Source of the DNA: Clostridiales bacterium
GTDB taxonomy: Bacteria > Bacillota_E > Sulfobacillia > Sulfobacillales > JAIMBI01
NCBI GenBank assembly: GCA_027318915.1
Contig: DAHVOH010000022.1
Location: forward strand, 1-45,650
Direction of reading: 5' to 3'
DNA length: 45,650 nucleotides
Under the pieces are notes generated by a model. It did not search any database, was not told where the DNA came from, and was given only the letters and a program-made list of their open reading frames with translations. Positions 24,135 through 32,112 of this stretch are shown here, piece by piece (positions within the stretch are counted from its first letter, which is position 1; each line of letters starts with the position of its first letter). The position numbers and the translations under genes were made by a program.

Positions 24135-25208
24135 GACATCTTTGAGGCCATGCGCCGTCACGGCCACGAGCAACTGATCTTCAACTACGACAAGGCGACC
24201 GGATTGCAAGCGATCATCGCGATTCACGACACGACGCTCGGCCCGGCATTGGGCGGTTGTCGCATGTGGCCGTATGCGAGCGAGGATGCCGCCGTGGAGG
24301 ACGCGCTCAGGCTCTCCCAGGGCATGACCTACAAATCGGCGGCGGCGGGCCTGGACCATGGGGGCGGCAAGGCCGTCATCATCGGGAATCCCGGCAGCGA
24401 CAAAAGCGAGGCCCTCTTTCGCGCCTTCGGCCGATTCTTGGAAACGCTGAACGGCCGCTTCGTCACCGGGGAGGACATGGGCACCGACGGCAACGACTTT
24501 GTCCACGCCGCGCGGGAAACTCAGTATCTGGTGGGCTTGCCGGAAGCGTACGGAGGCTCGGGCGACACCGGCGAGATGACGGCGCTCGGGGTGATGCAGG
24601 CGATCCGGGCGGCCCTCGTCCACCGCTATGGCCAGGACAGTCTCAGCGGGCGACGGGTGGTGGTGCAGGGCCTGGGCAAGGTGGGCCGCCGTCTGGTGGG
24701 CCAGCTGGTGCGAGCCGGTGCGGACGTGGTGGTGGCGGACATCGATCCCCAGGTCGTGGGCACGGTCACCGCCGAATTCTCGGTGGAACCGGTGGATCCC
24801 TGGTCGGTGCTGGACGCGCCGGTTGACGTGTATGCGCCTTGCGCCTTGGGGAATGTCATCAATCCCGAGACCGTCGAGCGACTGCAATGCGCTATCGTGG
24901 CGGGGTCGGCCAACAACCAGCTGGCGGACGAGAGCATGGGAGACCGTCTTCTCGACCGCGGGATTGTGTACGCACCCGACTTCATCACCAACGCGGGCGG
25001 GTTGCTTCAAGTCGCGGATGAGTTGGAGGGATACAACGGGGACCGGGTGCAGCATCGGGTGGAAGGCATCTTCGACTTTCTCCTCACGCTCTTCCGAGAG
25101 TCGGTGGAGCGCCACGTGGCCACCAATCGGCTGGCGCTCACGTTGGTGGAGGAACGGTTGTCGCTGTACCGCAGCATCCATCGCATCTATACCGGGCGGG
25201 ACCGGTGA
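24132..25208 (+). CDS. Leucine dehydrogenase (Leu/Val/Phe amino-acid dehydrogenase)
   Basis: 358 residues. It reversibly deaminates branched-chain amino acids to 2-oxo acids with NAD+. 'AIIAIHDTTLGPALGGCRMW' binds substrate. Lys68 ('MTYKSA') and catalytic Lys80 ('DHGGGKAVI') are both present, as is 'GEDMGTDGNDF'. The NAD fold has 'VVVQGLGKVGRRL', then 'PCALGNVINPETVERL', 'AGSANNQLAD' and 'GIVYAPDFITNAGG'. The N-terminus lines up with Bacillus enzymes, confirming the ATG at 24132 in spite of its displaced ribosome site. It can feed 2-oxoisovalerate or 2-oxoisocaproate to acyl-CoA formation, upstream of the mutase encoded at 26066. Confidence 0.94.
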   Translation: MDIFEAMRRHGHEQLIFNYDKATGLQAIIAIHDTTLGPALGGCRMWPYASEDAAVEDALRLSQGMTYKSAAAGLDHGGGKAVIIGNPGSDKSEALFRAFGRFLETLNGRFVTGEDMGTDGNDFVHAARETQYLVGLPEAYGGSGDTGEMTALGVMQAIRAALVHRYGQDSLSGRRVVVQGLGKVGRRLVGQLVRAGADVVVADIDPQVVGTVTAEFSVEPVDPWSVLDAPVDVYAPCALGNVINPETVERLQCAIVAGSANNQLADESMGDRLLDRGIVYAPDFITNAGGLLQVADELEGYNGDRVQHRVEGIFDFLLTLFRESVERHVATNRLALTLVEERLSLYRSIHRIYTGRDR

Positions 25209-25215
25209 ATGGATG

Positions 25216-25245
25216 GCCCCGCACCGGGGCGGGCCGCCGTCTGGG
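25216..25245. terminator. Paired GC hairpins between convergent genes
   Basis: GCCCC-GCACC-GGGGC (25216-25230) followed closely by a CGGGCC ... GGGCCCG repeat, in the 49-base gap between leucine dehydrogenase and the HTH gene. No T-run; a plausible bidirectional terminator. Confidence 0.35.
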
Positions 25246-25257
25246 CCCGCGCCGGTC

Positions 25258-25926
25258 TTAAGACCTCGCCCGCTGAGCCTTCAGACTGCGGGCCACGGCC
25301 TCCACGGCCGCCCGGTCCGCGGCGGTGAGCCCTTCCAGGAAGGCCGGCTCCCGGATGACCTCCGGACCGGCCAGCGGTGGGTCCAGGGCCTCCCGGAACT
25401 GCTCCAGACTATGGACCGGTTCAAGGCGCGCAGCGTGGGGCCGCTCGGGCACCCACCGTCGGCGAATCCAGTCGTAGCAGGCCACCAGGCCGTACTGGCG
25501 GACCAAGTCCGCCAGCGTCGGATCGAGGATCTGCTGCCAGTCCGGGTGCGCATGCAGCTCCCTGGCCAGCGTATAGCGCGCCACGGCATCGACGATGCCG
25601 GCCCAGTCGCGCGCCAGTTTGCGCCACCCGGGCAGGTCGTCCAGTCGCGGCCAGTCGGGGTAGGGAATTTCCACGTCCGCGACCAGAGCCAGTTCAAAGA
25701 CCTCCCAGGAGAAGGCGCGAGCCAAGCGCTCCAGCTGTTGCGGCCGCGGCCAGCGAAATCCGTTCTCCAGGTAGCCGACGTAGTAATCCGCTTCCCCGAT
25801 GCGGAGTCCCAACTGCGCTTGGCTCTGATGGTGCGATTCCCGCAGGTACTTGATGACCGGTCCGTACGGCGGCATCCTGCGTGGCACGATCGGTCGCCCC
25901 CCGCCTCCGTGTTCTGCGGCTATCAT
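25258..25926 (-). CDS. XRE-type HTH transcriptional regulator
   Basis: Up to 222 residues. Start uncertain: ATG 25926 has no ribosome site; GTG 25887 or ATG 25875 lie after G-rich sequence and are more likely, giving about 205-209 aa. The N-terminal domain 'GPVIKYLRESHHQSQAQLGLR' followed by 'IGEADYYVGYLENG' and 'WPRPQQLERLARAF' is a Cro/C1-type helix-turn-helix. The C-terminal 140 residues are helical and aromatic-rich ('PYPDWPRLDDLPGWRKL', 'VACYDWIRRRWVPE') and may sense a ligand; no family recognised. Divergent from the acyl-CoA mutase gene with about 180 bases between, so regulation of that gene is a reasonable guess. Confidence 0.78.
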   Translation of the reverse strand: MIAAEHGGGGRPIVPRRMPPYGPVIKYLRESHHQSQAQLGLRIGEADYYVGYLENGFRWPRPQQLERLARAFSWEVFELALVADVEIPYPDWPRLDDLPGWRKLARDWAGIVDAVARYTLARELHAHPDWQQILDPTLADLVRQYGLVACYDWIRRRWVPERPHAARLEPVHSLEQFREALDPPLAGPEVIREPAFLEGLTAADRAAVEAVARSLKAQRARS

Positions 25927-25938
25927 AGACGAGGCGCC

Positions 25939-25967
25939 TTGCTGAGGGCCAGCGCATTTGCTATTAG
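25939..25967 (+). promoter_or_regulatory. Candidate promoter of the acyl-CoA mutase unit
   Basis: TTGCTG (25939-25944), 17 bases, TATTAG (25962-25967), in the divergent region shared with the HTH regulator. Moderate match only. Confidence 0.35.
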
Positions 25968-26065
25968 TGAAGAGACAAAGTCGGCGCGGCCGCGGCCCCT
26001 CATGTGCTGTGCGCGCATGGTGTCAGGGTATCTCCGGGTGGACTGTGTGAAGGAGGCTTCGGACG

Positions 26066-27700
26066 ATGGCTGAGGCCAAGGTGACGAGCCCGACGGGGCA
26101 GGATCCCTTCGAGGGAGGCCGAGAGTTTCGCACGCTGTCCGGCATCCCGTTGGAGGAGTGCTACGGACCGGCCAGCGCCGAGGGCCGCGACTACCCGCGC
26201 GATCTGGGGAACCCGGGCCACTATCCATACACGCGGGGCATTCATGCCACGATGTATCGCGGGCGGCTCTGGACCATGCGCCAGTTTGCCGGCTTCGGCA
26301 CGCCGCGGGAAACCAACGAGCGGTTCCATTATCTGCTCCGCGAGGGCCAGACGGGATTGTCCGTCGCGTTCGACATGCCCACGCTGATGGGGTACGATTC
26401 CGACCACCCGCGTTCTCTGGGTGAAGTGGGGCGCGAAGGCGTCGCCATCGATAGTGTCGCGGACATGGAGGTGCTGTTCGACGGCATTCCGCTCGACCAG
26501 GTCTCCACTTCCATGACCATCAATGGGCCGGGTCCCATCATTTGGGCCATGTACCTGGTGGCGGCCGAGCGTCAGGGAGTCCCGTGGAGTAAGCTGCGCG
26601 GAACCCTGCAAGCGGACATCTTAAAGGAATACATCGCCCAGAAGGAATGGATCTACCCGCCCGAGCCGTCCATGCGCCTCATCGTCGACATGATGGCGTT
26701 TGCCACGCGGCACGTGCCGCAGTGGAACTCGATTTCCGTCAGCGGCTATCACATTCGCGAGGCCGGCTCGACAGCGGCCCAGGAGTTGGCGTTCACGCTG
26801 GCCGACGGCTTCGCCTACGTGGAGGCCGGCATCCGCGCGGGCTTGGACGTGGATGAGTTTGCGCCGCGCCTGTCGTTCTTCTTCAATTCACACATCGACT
26901 TTTTCGAGGAGATTGCGAAGTTCCGGGCGGCCCGACGTATCTGGGCCCGGCATCTTCGGGAGAAGTACGGCGCCCGGAATCCCCGATCCTGGACGATGCG
27001 GTTTCACACCCAGACGGCCGGATGTTCGCTGACGGCCCAGCAGCCGGAGAACAACATCGTGCGCACGGCCTTGGAGGCCTTGGCGGCGGTGCTGGGGGGG
27101 ACCCAGTCCCTGCACACCAACTCGATGGACGAGGTGCTGTCGCTGCCGACCGAAAAGGCCGTCAAGATTGCGCTGCGGACCCAGCAGATTCTGGCCTACG
27201 AGACCGGCGTCGGCAACGTCGCCGATCCCCTGGGCGGCAGTTATTTTGTCGAAAGCTTGACCGATCGATTGGAAGCGGAGGCGGAAGACTACTTCCGGCA
27301 GATCGAGGAGATGGGCGGGGTGTTGCGCGGCATCGAGAACGGCTTTTTCCAACGGGAGATTGCCGAGGCGTCGTACCGGTATCAGCAGGAGCTGGAACGC
27401 CACCAGCAGTTGGTGGTGGGCGTCAACGCCTTTGTGGAAGGCGAGGGCGAGCAGATTCCTCTCTTGCATATCGACCCGACCGTTGAGCGGCAGCAGGTGG
27501 AGGCGTTGCACGCATACCGCGCCAAACGGCGCCAGGATCACGTCACCGCGTCACTGGCCGCTCTCACGGAGTACGCCCGCGGTTCCGGCAACCTCATGGA
27601 GCCGATTTTGGACGCCGTGCGAGCGGGGGCGACCGAAGGCGAGATAGCGGACGCCCTGAAGCCGGTGTTTGGCGTTTACCGGGAGCATCCGGTATTCTGA
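26066..27700 (+). CDS. Coenzyme B12-dependent acyl-CoA mutase large subunit (isobutyryl-CoA-mutase-like)
   Basis: 544 residues, the TIM-barrel substrate domain only; the C-terminal B12-binding domain of full-length methylmalonyl-CoA mutases is absent and must come from a separate small subunit. Family motifs: '[20 protein letters not shown]', '[19 protein letters not shown]', '[18 protein letters not shown]', '[20 protein letters not shown]', '[19 protein letters not shown]' and '[19 protein letters not shown]'. The specificity positions read Phe74 ('RQFAGFG') and Gln192 ('IAQKEW'). Methylmalonyl-CoA mutases have Tyr and Arg there; isobutyryl-CoA mutases have Phe and Gln. Predicted reaction: isobutyryl-CoA to n-butyryl-CoA. 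Ribosome site AAGGAGG. Followed by a small membrane-protein gene after 22 bases. Confidence 0.93.
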   Translation: MAEAKVTSPTGQDPFEGGREFRTLSGIPLEECYGPASAEGRDYPRDLGNPGHYPYTRGIHATMYRGRLWTMRQFAGFGTPRETNERFHYLLREGQTGLSVAFDMPTLMGYDSDHPRSLGEVGREGVAIDSVADMEVLFDGIPLDQVSTSMTINGPGPIIWAMYLVAAERQGVPWSKLRGTLQADILKEYIAQKEWIYPPEPSMRLIVDMMAFATRHVPQWNSISVSGYHIREAGSTAAQELAFTLADGFAYVEAGIRAGLDVDEFAPRLSFFFNSHIDFFEEIAKFRAARRIWARHLREKYGARNPRSWTMRFHTQTAGCSLTAQQPENNIVRTALEALAAVLGGTQSLHTNSMDEVLSLPTEKAVKIALRTQQILAYETGVGNVADPLGGSYFVESLTDRLEAEAEDYFRQIEEMGGVLRGIENGFFQREIAEASYRYQQELERHQQLVVGVNAFVEGEGEQIPLLHIDPTVERQQVEALHAYRAKRRQDHVTASLAALTEYARGSGNLMEPILDAVRAGATEGEIADALKPVFGVYREHPVF

Positions 27701-27722
27701 AGGCAGATCGGGAGGAATCGCG

Positions 27723-27923
27723 ATGTCGGGTCCCATTGGCAGCATGTCACTCTTGCTCTCGCTCGGGACGCTGTTGATTATTCTCGGCACGGTCCTCATG
27801 TTTATCATGGTGATTGAGCGGCATACGCCCGGTGAGGGGTGGGTTAAGGTCACCTCGTTCTATGCGCTGGTCGGCGCGGCGATGGTGGTGGTGGGGGCGG
27901 CCATTTGGTTTACGCCCATTTGA
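27723..27923 (+). CDS. Small two-span membrane protein
   Basis: 66 residues, with two hydrophobic helices ('SMSLLLSLGTLLIILGTVLM' and 'FYALVGAAMVVVGAAIWF') joined by a short charged loop. GGGAGGA precedes the ATG. No family recognised. Same unit as the mutase, and followed by a strong terminator. Confidence 0.7.
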   Translation: MSGPIGSMSLLLSLGTLLIILGTVLMFIMVIERHTPGEGWVKVTSFYALVGAAMVVVGAAIWFTPI

Positions 27924-27933
27924 CGCCTCCGTG

Positions 27934-27970
27934 AAGAGAAGGCCTGCCTGAGGCAGGCCTTCTCTTGTCT
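27934..27970. terminator. Strong intrinsic terminator
   Basis: A 15-bp perfect stem (AAGAGAAGGCCTGCC / GGCAGGCCTTCTCTT) with a 3-base loop TGA, 11 bases after the small membrane protein stop, followed by GTCT. It ends the mutase unit. Confidence 0.9.
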
Positions 27971-28016
27971 AGGCAGTGCCCCGACCCGCGTCGGCGGGCA
28001 GAGAGGAAGCGCAGAC

Positions 28017-29516
28017 ATGGCAGTACGGTTCGAAGAGGCCCGATTTCTCCTGAACGACGGACACTGGGCCGAGTCGCTGCTGGTGGACGACACGGGCAGC
28101 ATTCTGGCCGTGGACGGAGCGGAAGACGCTGCCGCGGAGCGTGTGGGCCTGGAAGGCGGGGTGGCGGTCCCGGGATTATGGGACAGCCATCTGCACCTTG
28201 CGGGACTGGTCGAGAATCGCTCCATGCTTCAGCTGGATCCCGAGGGCCGTGAGGCCGATGTTTTGGAGGCCGTGGCGGGGGCTGTGGCGGCCGAGATGGC
28301 GCCCGGGCGCTCCGAATGGATTCGGGGAGCGGGCTGGAATCAGAATCTTTGGGCGGACAAGCCCCACCGCCTGGCGTTGGACCGCGTCACCGGCGCACGG
28401 CCCACGGTGCTGTGGGCACGGGACCATCACACGCTCTGGGCCAATACCGAGGCGCTGCGACGGCTGGGCCTCTTCGATTCGCACCAGGACGGGGTGGACC
28501 GTGACGACCAGGGCCCCACCGGACTGGTCCGTGAGGACCGCGCGGCCGCCGCGTATGCGGCGGTGCCGCGGCCCACGCCGGCGCGTTCGGAATATCGGAG
28601 CGTGGCGGCGGATTTGTTGGCGCTGGGCCTGGTGGGCGTGACCGCGATGGAGCCGGTGGAGTCGGCGCCGCTGTTGGGGGACTGGGGCGAGGCCGATGGC
28701 CTGCGCCTGCAGGTGTTCTGGATCGACGGTCCGGATCGCCCCGCGACGCCCGCCGTCGTTCCGCCGGACCGGCCTGACTGGCTTTCCAGCCTGGGCGTGA
28801 AGATGTTCGCGGACGGAGCCTTGGGTACGCGAACCGCTTGGATGAAGGCGCCGTATGACGACACGTCCTCCTGCGGCGTTGCGCGCCTCCACGGCGAGGC
28901 CCTGCGTCGGCGTATGGCCGAGGCGGCCGGGCACGGGTGGGCCGTGGCCGTCCATGCCATCGGCGATCAGGCGGTGGCCGACGTGTGGGCGGCGCTGGCG
29001 GAAGCTCCCCCGGGCGGGCGGGTCTTGAACCGCATTGAACATGCCCAACTGCTGGATCCCGCGGACATTGGCCGGTGGCCGGCGACGAGACTGGCCGCTT
29101 CGATGCAGCCGCTGCACTTGATCGGCGACGTGCCCGCCATGCGTCAAGGGTGGGGCGCGCGCATCCGCGGGGCGTTCCCCTGGACGGCCTGGCGCGAGAT
29201 GGGAATGACGGTCATGTTTGGTTCGGACGCGCCCGTGGTCAGTGCGGATCCGGTGCTGGGTCTGCACGCCGCCGTCTATCGCGACGCGGTGCCGCCGCAG
29301 CGCCCCCCCGGCGGTTTGAGCCCGTTGGACGCGGTGTTCGCCTACAGCCGCGAGACGGCCCATGCGGACCGGCGGCGGGGCGGCGTTCTGGCGCCGGGCC
29401 ATCCCGCGGACCTGACGGTGTTTCGCCACGACCCGCTGGCAGTGCTGGCCGACGGCGGCCGTCCCGAGGTGATCGGCACAATTGTGGGCGGAAAACTCCG
29501 CTGGTGGCGCTCCTAG
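28017..29516 (+). CDS. Amidohydrolase (YtcJ-like, amidohydrolase 3 family)
   Basis: 499 residues. A zinc-dependent hydrolase of the amidohydrolase superfamily acting on C-N bonds of an unknown amide or cyclic substrate. N-terminal beta-sandwich; 'VPGLWDSHLHLAG' has the HxH metal pair; 'VKMFADGALGTRTAWMKAPY' has the family's D-G-A-L-G-x-R block; 'HAIGDQAV' and 'RIEHAQLL' carry metal or substrate His; 'FGSDAPV' has the catalytic Asp. The C-terminal 'GVLAPGHPADLTVFRHDPL' is typical of the group. No signal peptide. GAGAGGAAG precedes the ATG. Confidence 0.9.
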   Translation: MAVRFEEARFLLNDGHWAESLLVDDTGSILAVDGAEDAAAERVGLEGGVAVPGLWDSHLHLAGLVENRSMLQLDPEGREADVLEAVAGAVAAEMAPGRSEWIRGAGWNQNLWADKPHRLALDRVTGARPTVLWARDHHTLWANTEALRRLGLFDSHQDGVDRDDQGPTGLVREDRAAAAYAAVPRPTPARSEYRSVAADLLALGLVGVTAMEPVESAPLLGDWGEADGLRLQVFWIDGPDRPATPAVVPPDRPDWLSSLGVKMFADGALGTRTAWMKAPYDDTSSCGVARLHGEALRRRMAEAAGHGWAVAVHAIGDQAVADVWAALAEAPPGGRVLNRIEHAQLLDPADIGRWPATRLAASMQPLHLIGDVPAMRQGWGARIRGAFPWTAWREMGMTVMFGSDAPVVSADPVLGLHAAVYRDAVPPQRPPGGLSPLDAVFAYSRETAHADRRRGGVLAPGHPADLTVFRHDPLAVLADGGRPEVIGTIVGGKLRWWRS

Positions 29517-29672
29517 CCGGGCTCGGCCCGATCGGGCAGTGTCCCCGGCAGCCGCACGGGGAGGACGGCTTTGCCGTGGCCCCCATATGTCCGGATCATT
29601 CGATCCAGATATTGTGGTGGACGCAGGAATTTGGCCGGGGGCGGCGAAGTCGCATGCGATCGGAGGGATGAG

Positions 29673-30497
29673 ATGCCGCTGCCCGAGGGTTTGTACTGCG
29701 AACTCATTGCTGTCAACCGCATGGTGGACGCGCAGACGCTGGCGACGCTGCACGACGTCCCTCTGGATGACCTGGCGGCGCTGGGGGCGCGCAACTGCTA
29801 CTCGCCACGGTCACCCCTGGAGCTTCGCGACGCCATGAGCGACCGGGAAAAGGATTCGGCGGTGCGCATCACGGTGGCGTCCAAACACTGGACGGTGGCG
29901 GGTCACCTGACCTTCACGTTTGCGTACTCCTGCTCCATCGCCGCGCTGAAGCAGATCACACGGCGGCGCACCGGGGTGGTGTTTTCGGTGAAGTCAGGGC
30001 GGTACGTCAAGGGCAAGCACTTCCGGTCCTTCGTCGTACCGCCGTCCATTCAGGCCAAGCCTGAGGCGCTCGAGGCCTATGTCGAGTACGTGCAGCAGGG
30101 CCTGCGCCTCGCCGAGCGGATGGAGCGGGAATGGGACATCCCGTCGGAGGATGCCCGCTACCTCACCGGTGAAGCGAAGATCACGCACGTCGTCATGACC
30201 GTCAACGGGGAAGCGCTGATTGACTGGGCTACCAAGCGGGAGTGCTACGGCGCCCAGTGGGAGGTCCGGGCGCTGATGGTGGAGTGGTTGCGCGCCGCGC
30301 GCAAGGTGGCTCCCAAGGTGTTCTATCGCGTCGGGGCGCCCTGCGTCATGACCGGCATTTGCACGGAAATGCGTTCCCGCTATGATGTGTGTCCGCGGCG
30401 TCACGCCTTCCCGCATCAGGATGACTTGGCCCGGGGGTGGCAGGAGGCACGGCGCGCGCACCGCGTCAATCCCACCGCTATGCTGGACGCTGACTGA
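29673..30497 (+). CDS. ThyX-family (flavin-dependent thymidylate synthase-like) protein with a variant motif
   Basis: 274 residues. ThyX methylates dUMP using FAD, NADPH and methylene-tetrahydrofolate. Supporting blocks: 'ASKHWTVAGHLTFTFAYSCS' (His78 before the TFTF strand), 'QITRRRTGVVFSVKSGRYV' (ThyX motif region), 'NGEALIDWATKRE' and 'GAQWEVRALM'. The diagnostic RHR-x7-S motif is altered: counting back 7 residues from Ser108 gives R98-R99-T100, so the His and the third Arg are replaced. The C-terminus has a Cys-rich tail ('GAPCVMTGICTE', later 'DVCPRRH'). Either a divergent ThyX or a paralogue with another flavin job. The ATG follows GGAGGG. Confidence 0.75.
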   Translation: MPLPEGLYCELIAVNRMVDAQTLATLHDVPLDDLAALGARNCYSPRSPLELRDAMSDREKDSAVRITVASKHWTVAGHLTFTFAYSCSIAALKQITRRRTGVVFSVKSGRYVKGKHFRSFVVPPSIQAKPEALEAYVEYVQQGLRLAERMEREWDIPSEDARYLTGEAKITHVVMTVNGEALIDWATKRECYGAQWEVRALMVEWLRAARKVAPKVFYRVGAPCVMTGICTEMRSRYDVCPRRHAFPHQDDLARGWQEARRAHRVNPTAMLDAD

Positions 30498-30568
30498 TAG
30501 CGTCGAGCAGCCGTCGAATCGACCGGGTCCGGGTCGGGAGATGCGGTCAAGTGCACAGACTCCACGAC

Positions 30569-30597
30569 AGAATCCGGCGTGATATGCGCCGGATTCT
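30569..30597 (+). terminator. Hairpin after the ThyX-family gene
   Basis: An 11-bp perfect stem AGAATCCGGCG / CGCCGGATTCT with a 7-base loop, 71 bases after the stop. The T content downstream is low, so efficiency is uncertain. Confidence 0.55.
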
Positions 30598-30639
30598 CAG
30601 TATCGTGGGGATGCACTTCCCTTCAGGAGGCGTCTGGCC

Positions 30640-30921
30640 ATGTTTCAGGATCTGACGTGTCCGGTCTGCGGCACCGATCTGGTGGTGACGGTCGGTCCTC
30701 TGTGCGTTCAGGATCGGCGCATGGAGCTGCATGAACTGTCGGGCTTGCAGTGCACGCTCTGCGGCCACTTGGGCATCCAAATTCCCCAGCCCTGGCTGGT
30801 GCAGCTGTACCCTCCGCAAGTGGACCAGATTACGGTGGCGCGCCGCGAACGGCATCGCCTGCGAGCCGGTCTGCGCACTCGGTCCCGGCGAACCCCGCCC
30901 CCTCCGTTCAACCTTCCGTAG
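30640..30921 (+). CDS. Small zinc-ribbon-like protein
   Basis: 93 residues. 'LTCPVCGTDL' and 'LQCTLCGHLG' give two CxxC pairs 31 residues apart, a likely zinc ribbon. The C-terminus is basic and Pro-rich ('RRERHRLRAGLRTRSRRTPP'). AGGAGG stands 9 bases before the ATG. No family assigned; it may bind nucleic acid or serve as a structural module. Confidence 0.65.
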   Translation: MFQDLTCPVCGTDLVVTVGPLCVQDRRMELHELSGLQCTLCGHLGIQIPQPWLVQLYPPQVDQITVARRERHRLRAGLRTRSRRTPPPPFNLP

Positions 30922-31221
30922 GCGCGGCCTGCGCACGAATCACAGGGCACTCCGGGGGCCGCGGTCCGGTCGGGCGGCGGCGGTTGGTGCGCCCCGCCGA
31001 ATGCGGGGACGGGGATGGTATGATGAAACGGACGCAAGGAACCGGGAGCCATGGGCGCCGGGTTCGGCGCGCTGCCGGTGCTGCGCCTTTTGACCCGGAC
31101 TGACCGGTGTGACCGAAAGGCTCTGTGGCCGCCGACCCGCGCCTCCGGTCGCCCTGCTTCGACCGTCGCCGCCCCGATCGCGAGACGTGTCGTTCCAAGC
31201 CCGGTCAAGGAGGTCGACGCG
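30922..31221. other. Gap before the AAA ATPase gene
   Basis: 300 bases without a convincing gene. A short hairpin (CCCCGC / GCGGGG, 30992-31008) is followed by TATGAT at 31019-31024, a possible -10 without a clear -35. The ATPase reading frame stays open back to 31051, but that part does not resemble the family and lacks a ribosome site. Confidence 0.4.
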
Positions 31222-32049
31222 TTGGAGTTTGGAGCCGCCATGTGGGAAGCCGGGTATGTGGCCACCCCCGAGTTGGTGGACATATCGCGGGTGGCGGTTG
31301 GCATCGGCCGGCCGCTGCTGCTGGAGGGTCCGGCCGGAGCCGGCAAGACAGCCTTCGCCCAGGCGTTGGCGCAAGTGCTGCACCGGCCGTTGATCCGTCT
31401 GCAGTGCTATGAGGGCATCGATGCGGCCCAAGCCTTGTATGACTGGAACTACGCCCGGCAGCTGGCGGATCTGGCCCAGCATCGCGAGCGAGATCCGTTC
31501 CAGCCCGACTACTTGTTGCCGCGCCCGCTGCTGCGGGCGCTTTTGGAGCCGCAGGGCGCCGTGGTGCTGGTGGATGAGGTGGACCGCGCCGACGAGGCGT
31601 TCGAAGCCCTGTTGCTGGAGGTGTTGGGCGAGCAGCAGATTTCCATTCCGGAATACGGGACCGTGCGCGCGCAGGGTCCCGTGCAGGCGGTGCTCACCAG
31701 CAACCGCACGCGTCCCCTGTCGGACGCGCTGCGGCGCCGTTGCCTGTACCAACGCCTGGAATGGCCGGACCCCGAGCGGGAGGTGGCGATCCTGCGCCGG
31801 CACCTGCCCGACGCGCGGCAGGATGTGCTGGCTCTGGTGGCACGGATGATGGAGCGGCTGCGATCATGGGATCTCGTCAAGCCGCCGGGGGTCGGCGAGA
31901 GCCTGGACCTGGTTCGCGCCATGGACAGCCTGGGGGTGCTGACCCTCGATGCGGCGGCCTTGCGGCGCCTGTTGGGCGCCGTCATCAAGGATGCGCGCGA
32001 TTGGGATGCGGTCGTGGGACGCCTGGAGGAGCTGTTGGACGCCGGATGA
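31222..32049 (+). CDS. MoxR-type AAA+ ATPase (CoxD/NorQ-like)
   Basis: 275 residues from a TTG at 31222, 8 bases after AAGGAGG. Walker A 'GPAGAGKT' (36-43), Walker B 'VVLVDEVDRA' (114-123), sensor 1 'TSN' (159-161) and Arg-rich sensor region 'DALRRRCLYQRLEWPD'. MoxR ATPases work with VWA-domain proteins to insert or activate metal cofactors. CoxD does this for the molybdenum-copper site of CO dehydrogenase. The VWA gene follows 64-70 bases later in the same frame, and FAD and FeS subunits of a molybdenum hydroxylase come next, which fits that role. Confidence 0.9.
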   Translation: MEFGAAMWEAGYVATPELVDISRVAVGIGRPLLLEGPAGAGKTAFAQALAQVLHRPLIRLQCYEGIDAAQALYDWNYARQLADLAQHRERDPFQPDYLLPRPLLRALLEPQGAVVLVDEVDRADEAFEALLLEVLGEQQISIPEYGTVRAQGPVQAVLTSNRTRPLSDALRRRCLYQRLEWPDPEREVAILRRHLPDARQDVLALVARMMERLRSWDLVKPPGVGESLDLVRAMDSLGVLTLDAAALRRLLGAVIKDARDWDAVVGRLEELLDAG

Positions 32050-32112
32050 AGGGCCGAGACGGCTCGGGCGGCGTCCCCGGTTCCGCGGCCCCGGTCGGGA
32101 CCCGAACCGCTG

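Noticed and set aside
28176..29753. 525-codon minus-strand open frame opposite the amidohydrolase
   Set aside because: Composition of an antisense frame; the amidohydrolase metal motifs are on the plus strand.
32047..32049. TGA between ATPase and VWA genes as a selenocysteine codon
   Set aside because: No SECIS-like stem immediately after it, and neither family uses selenocysteine at such a junction.
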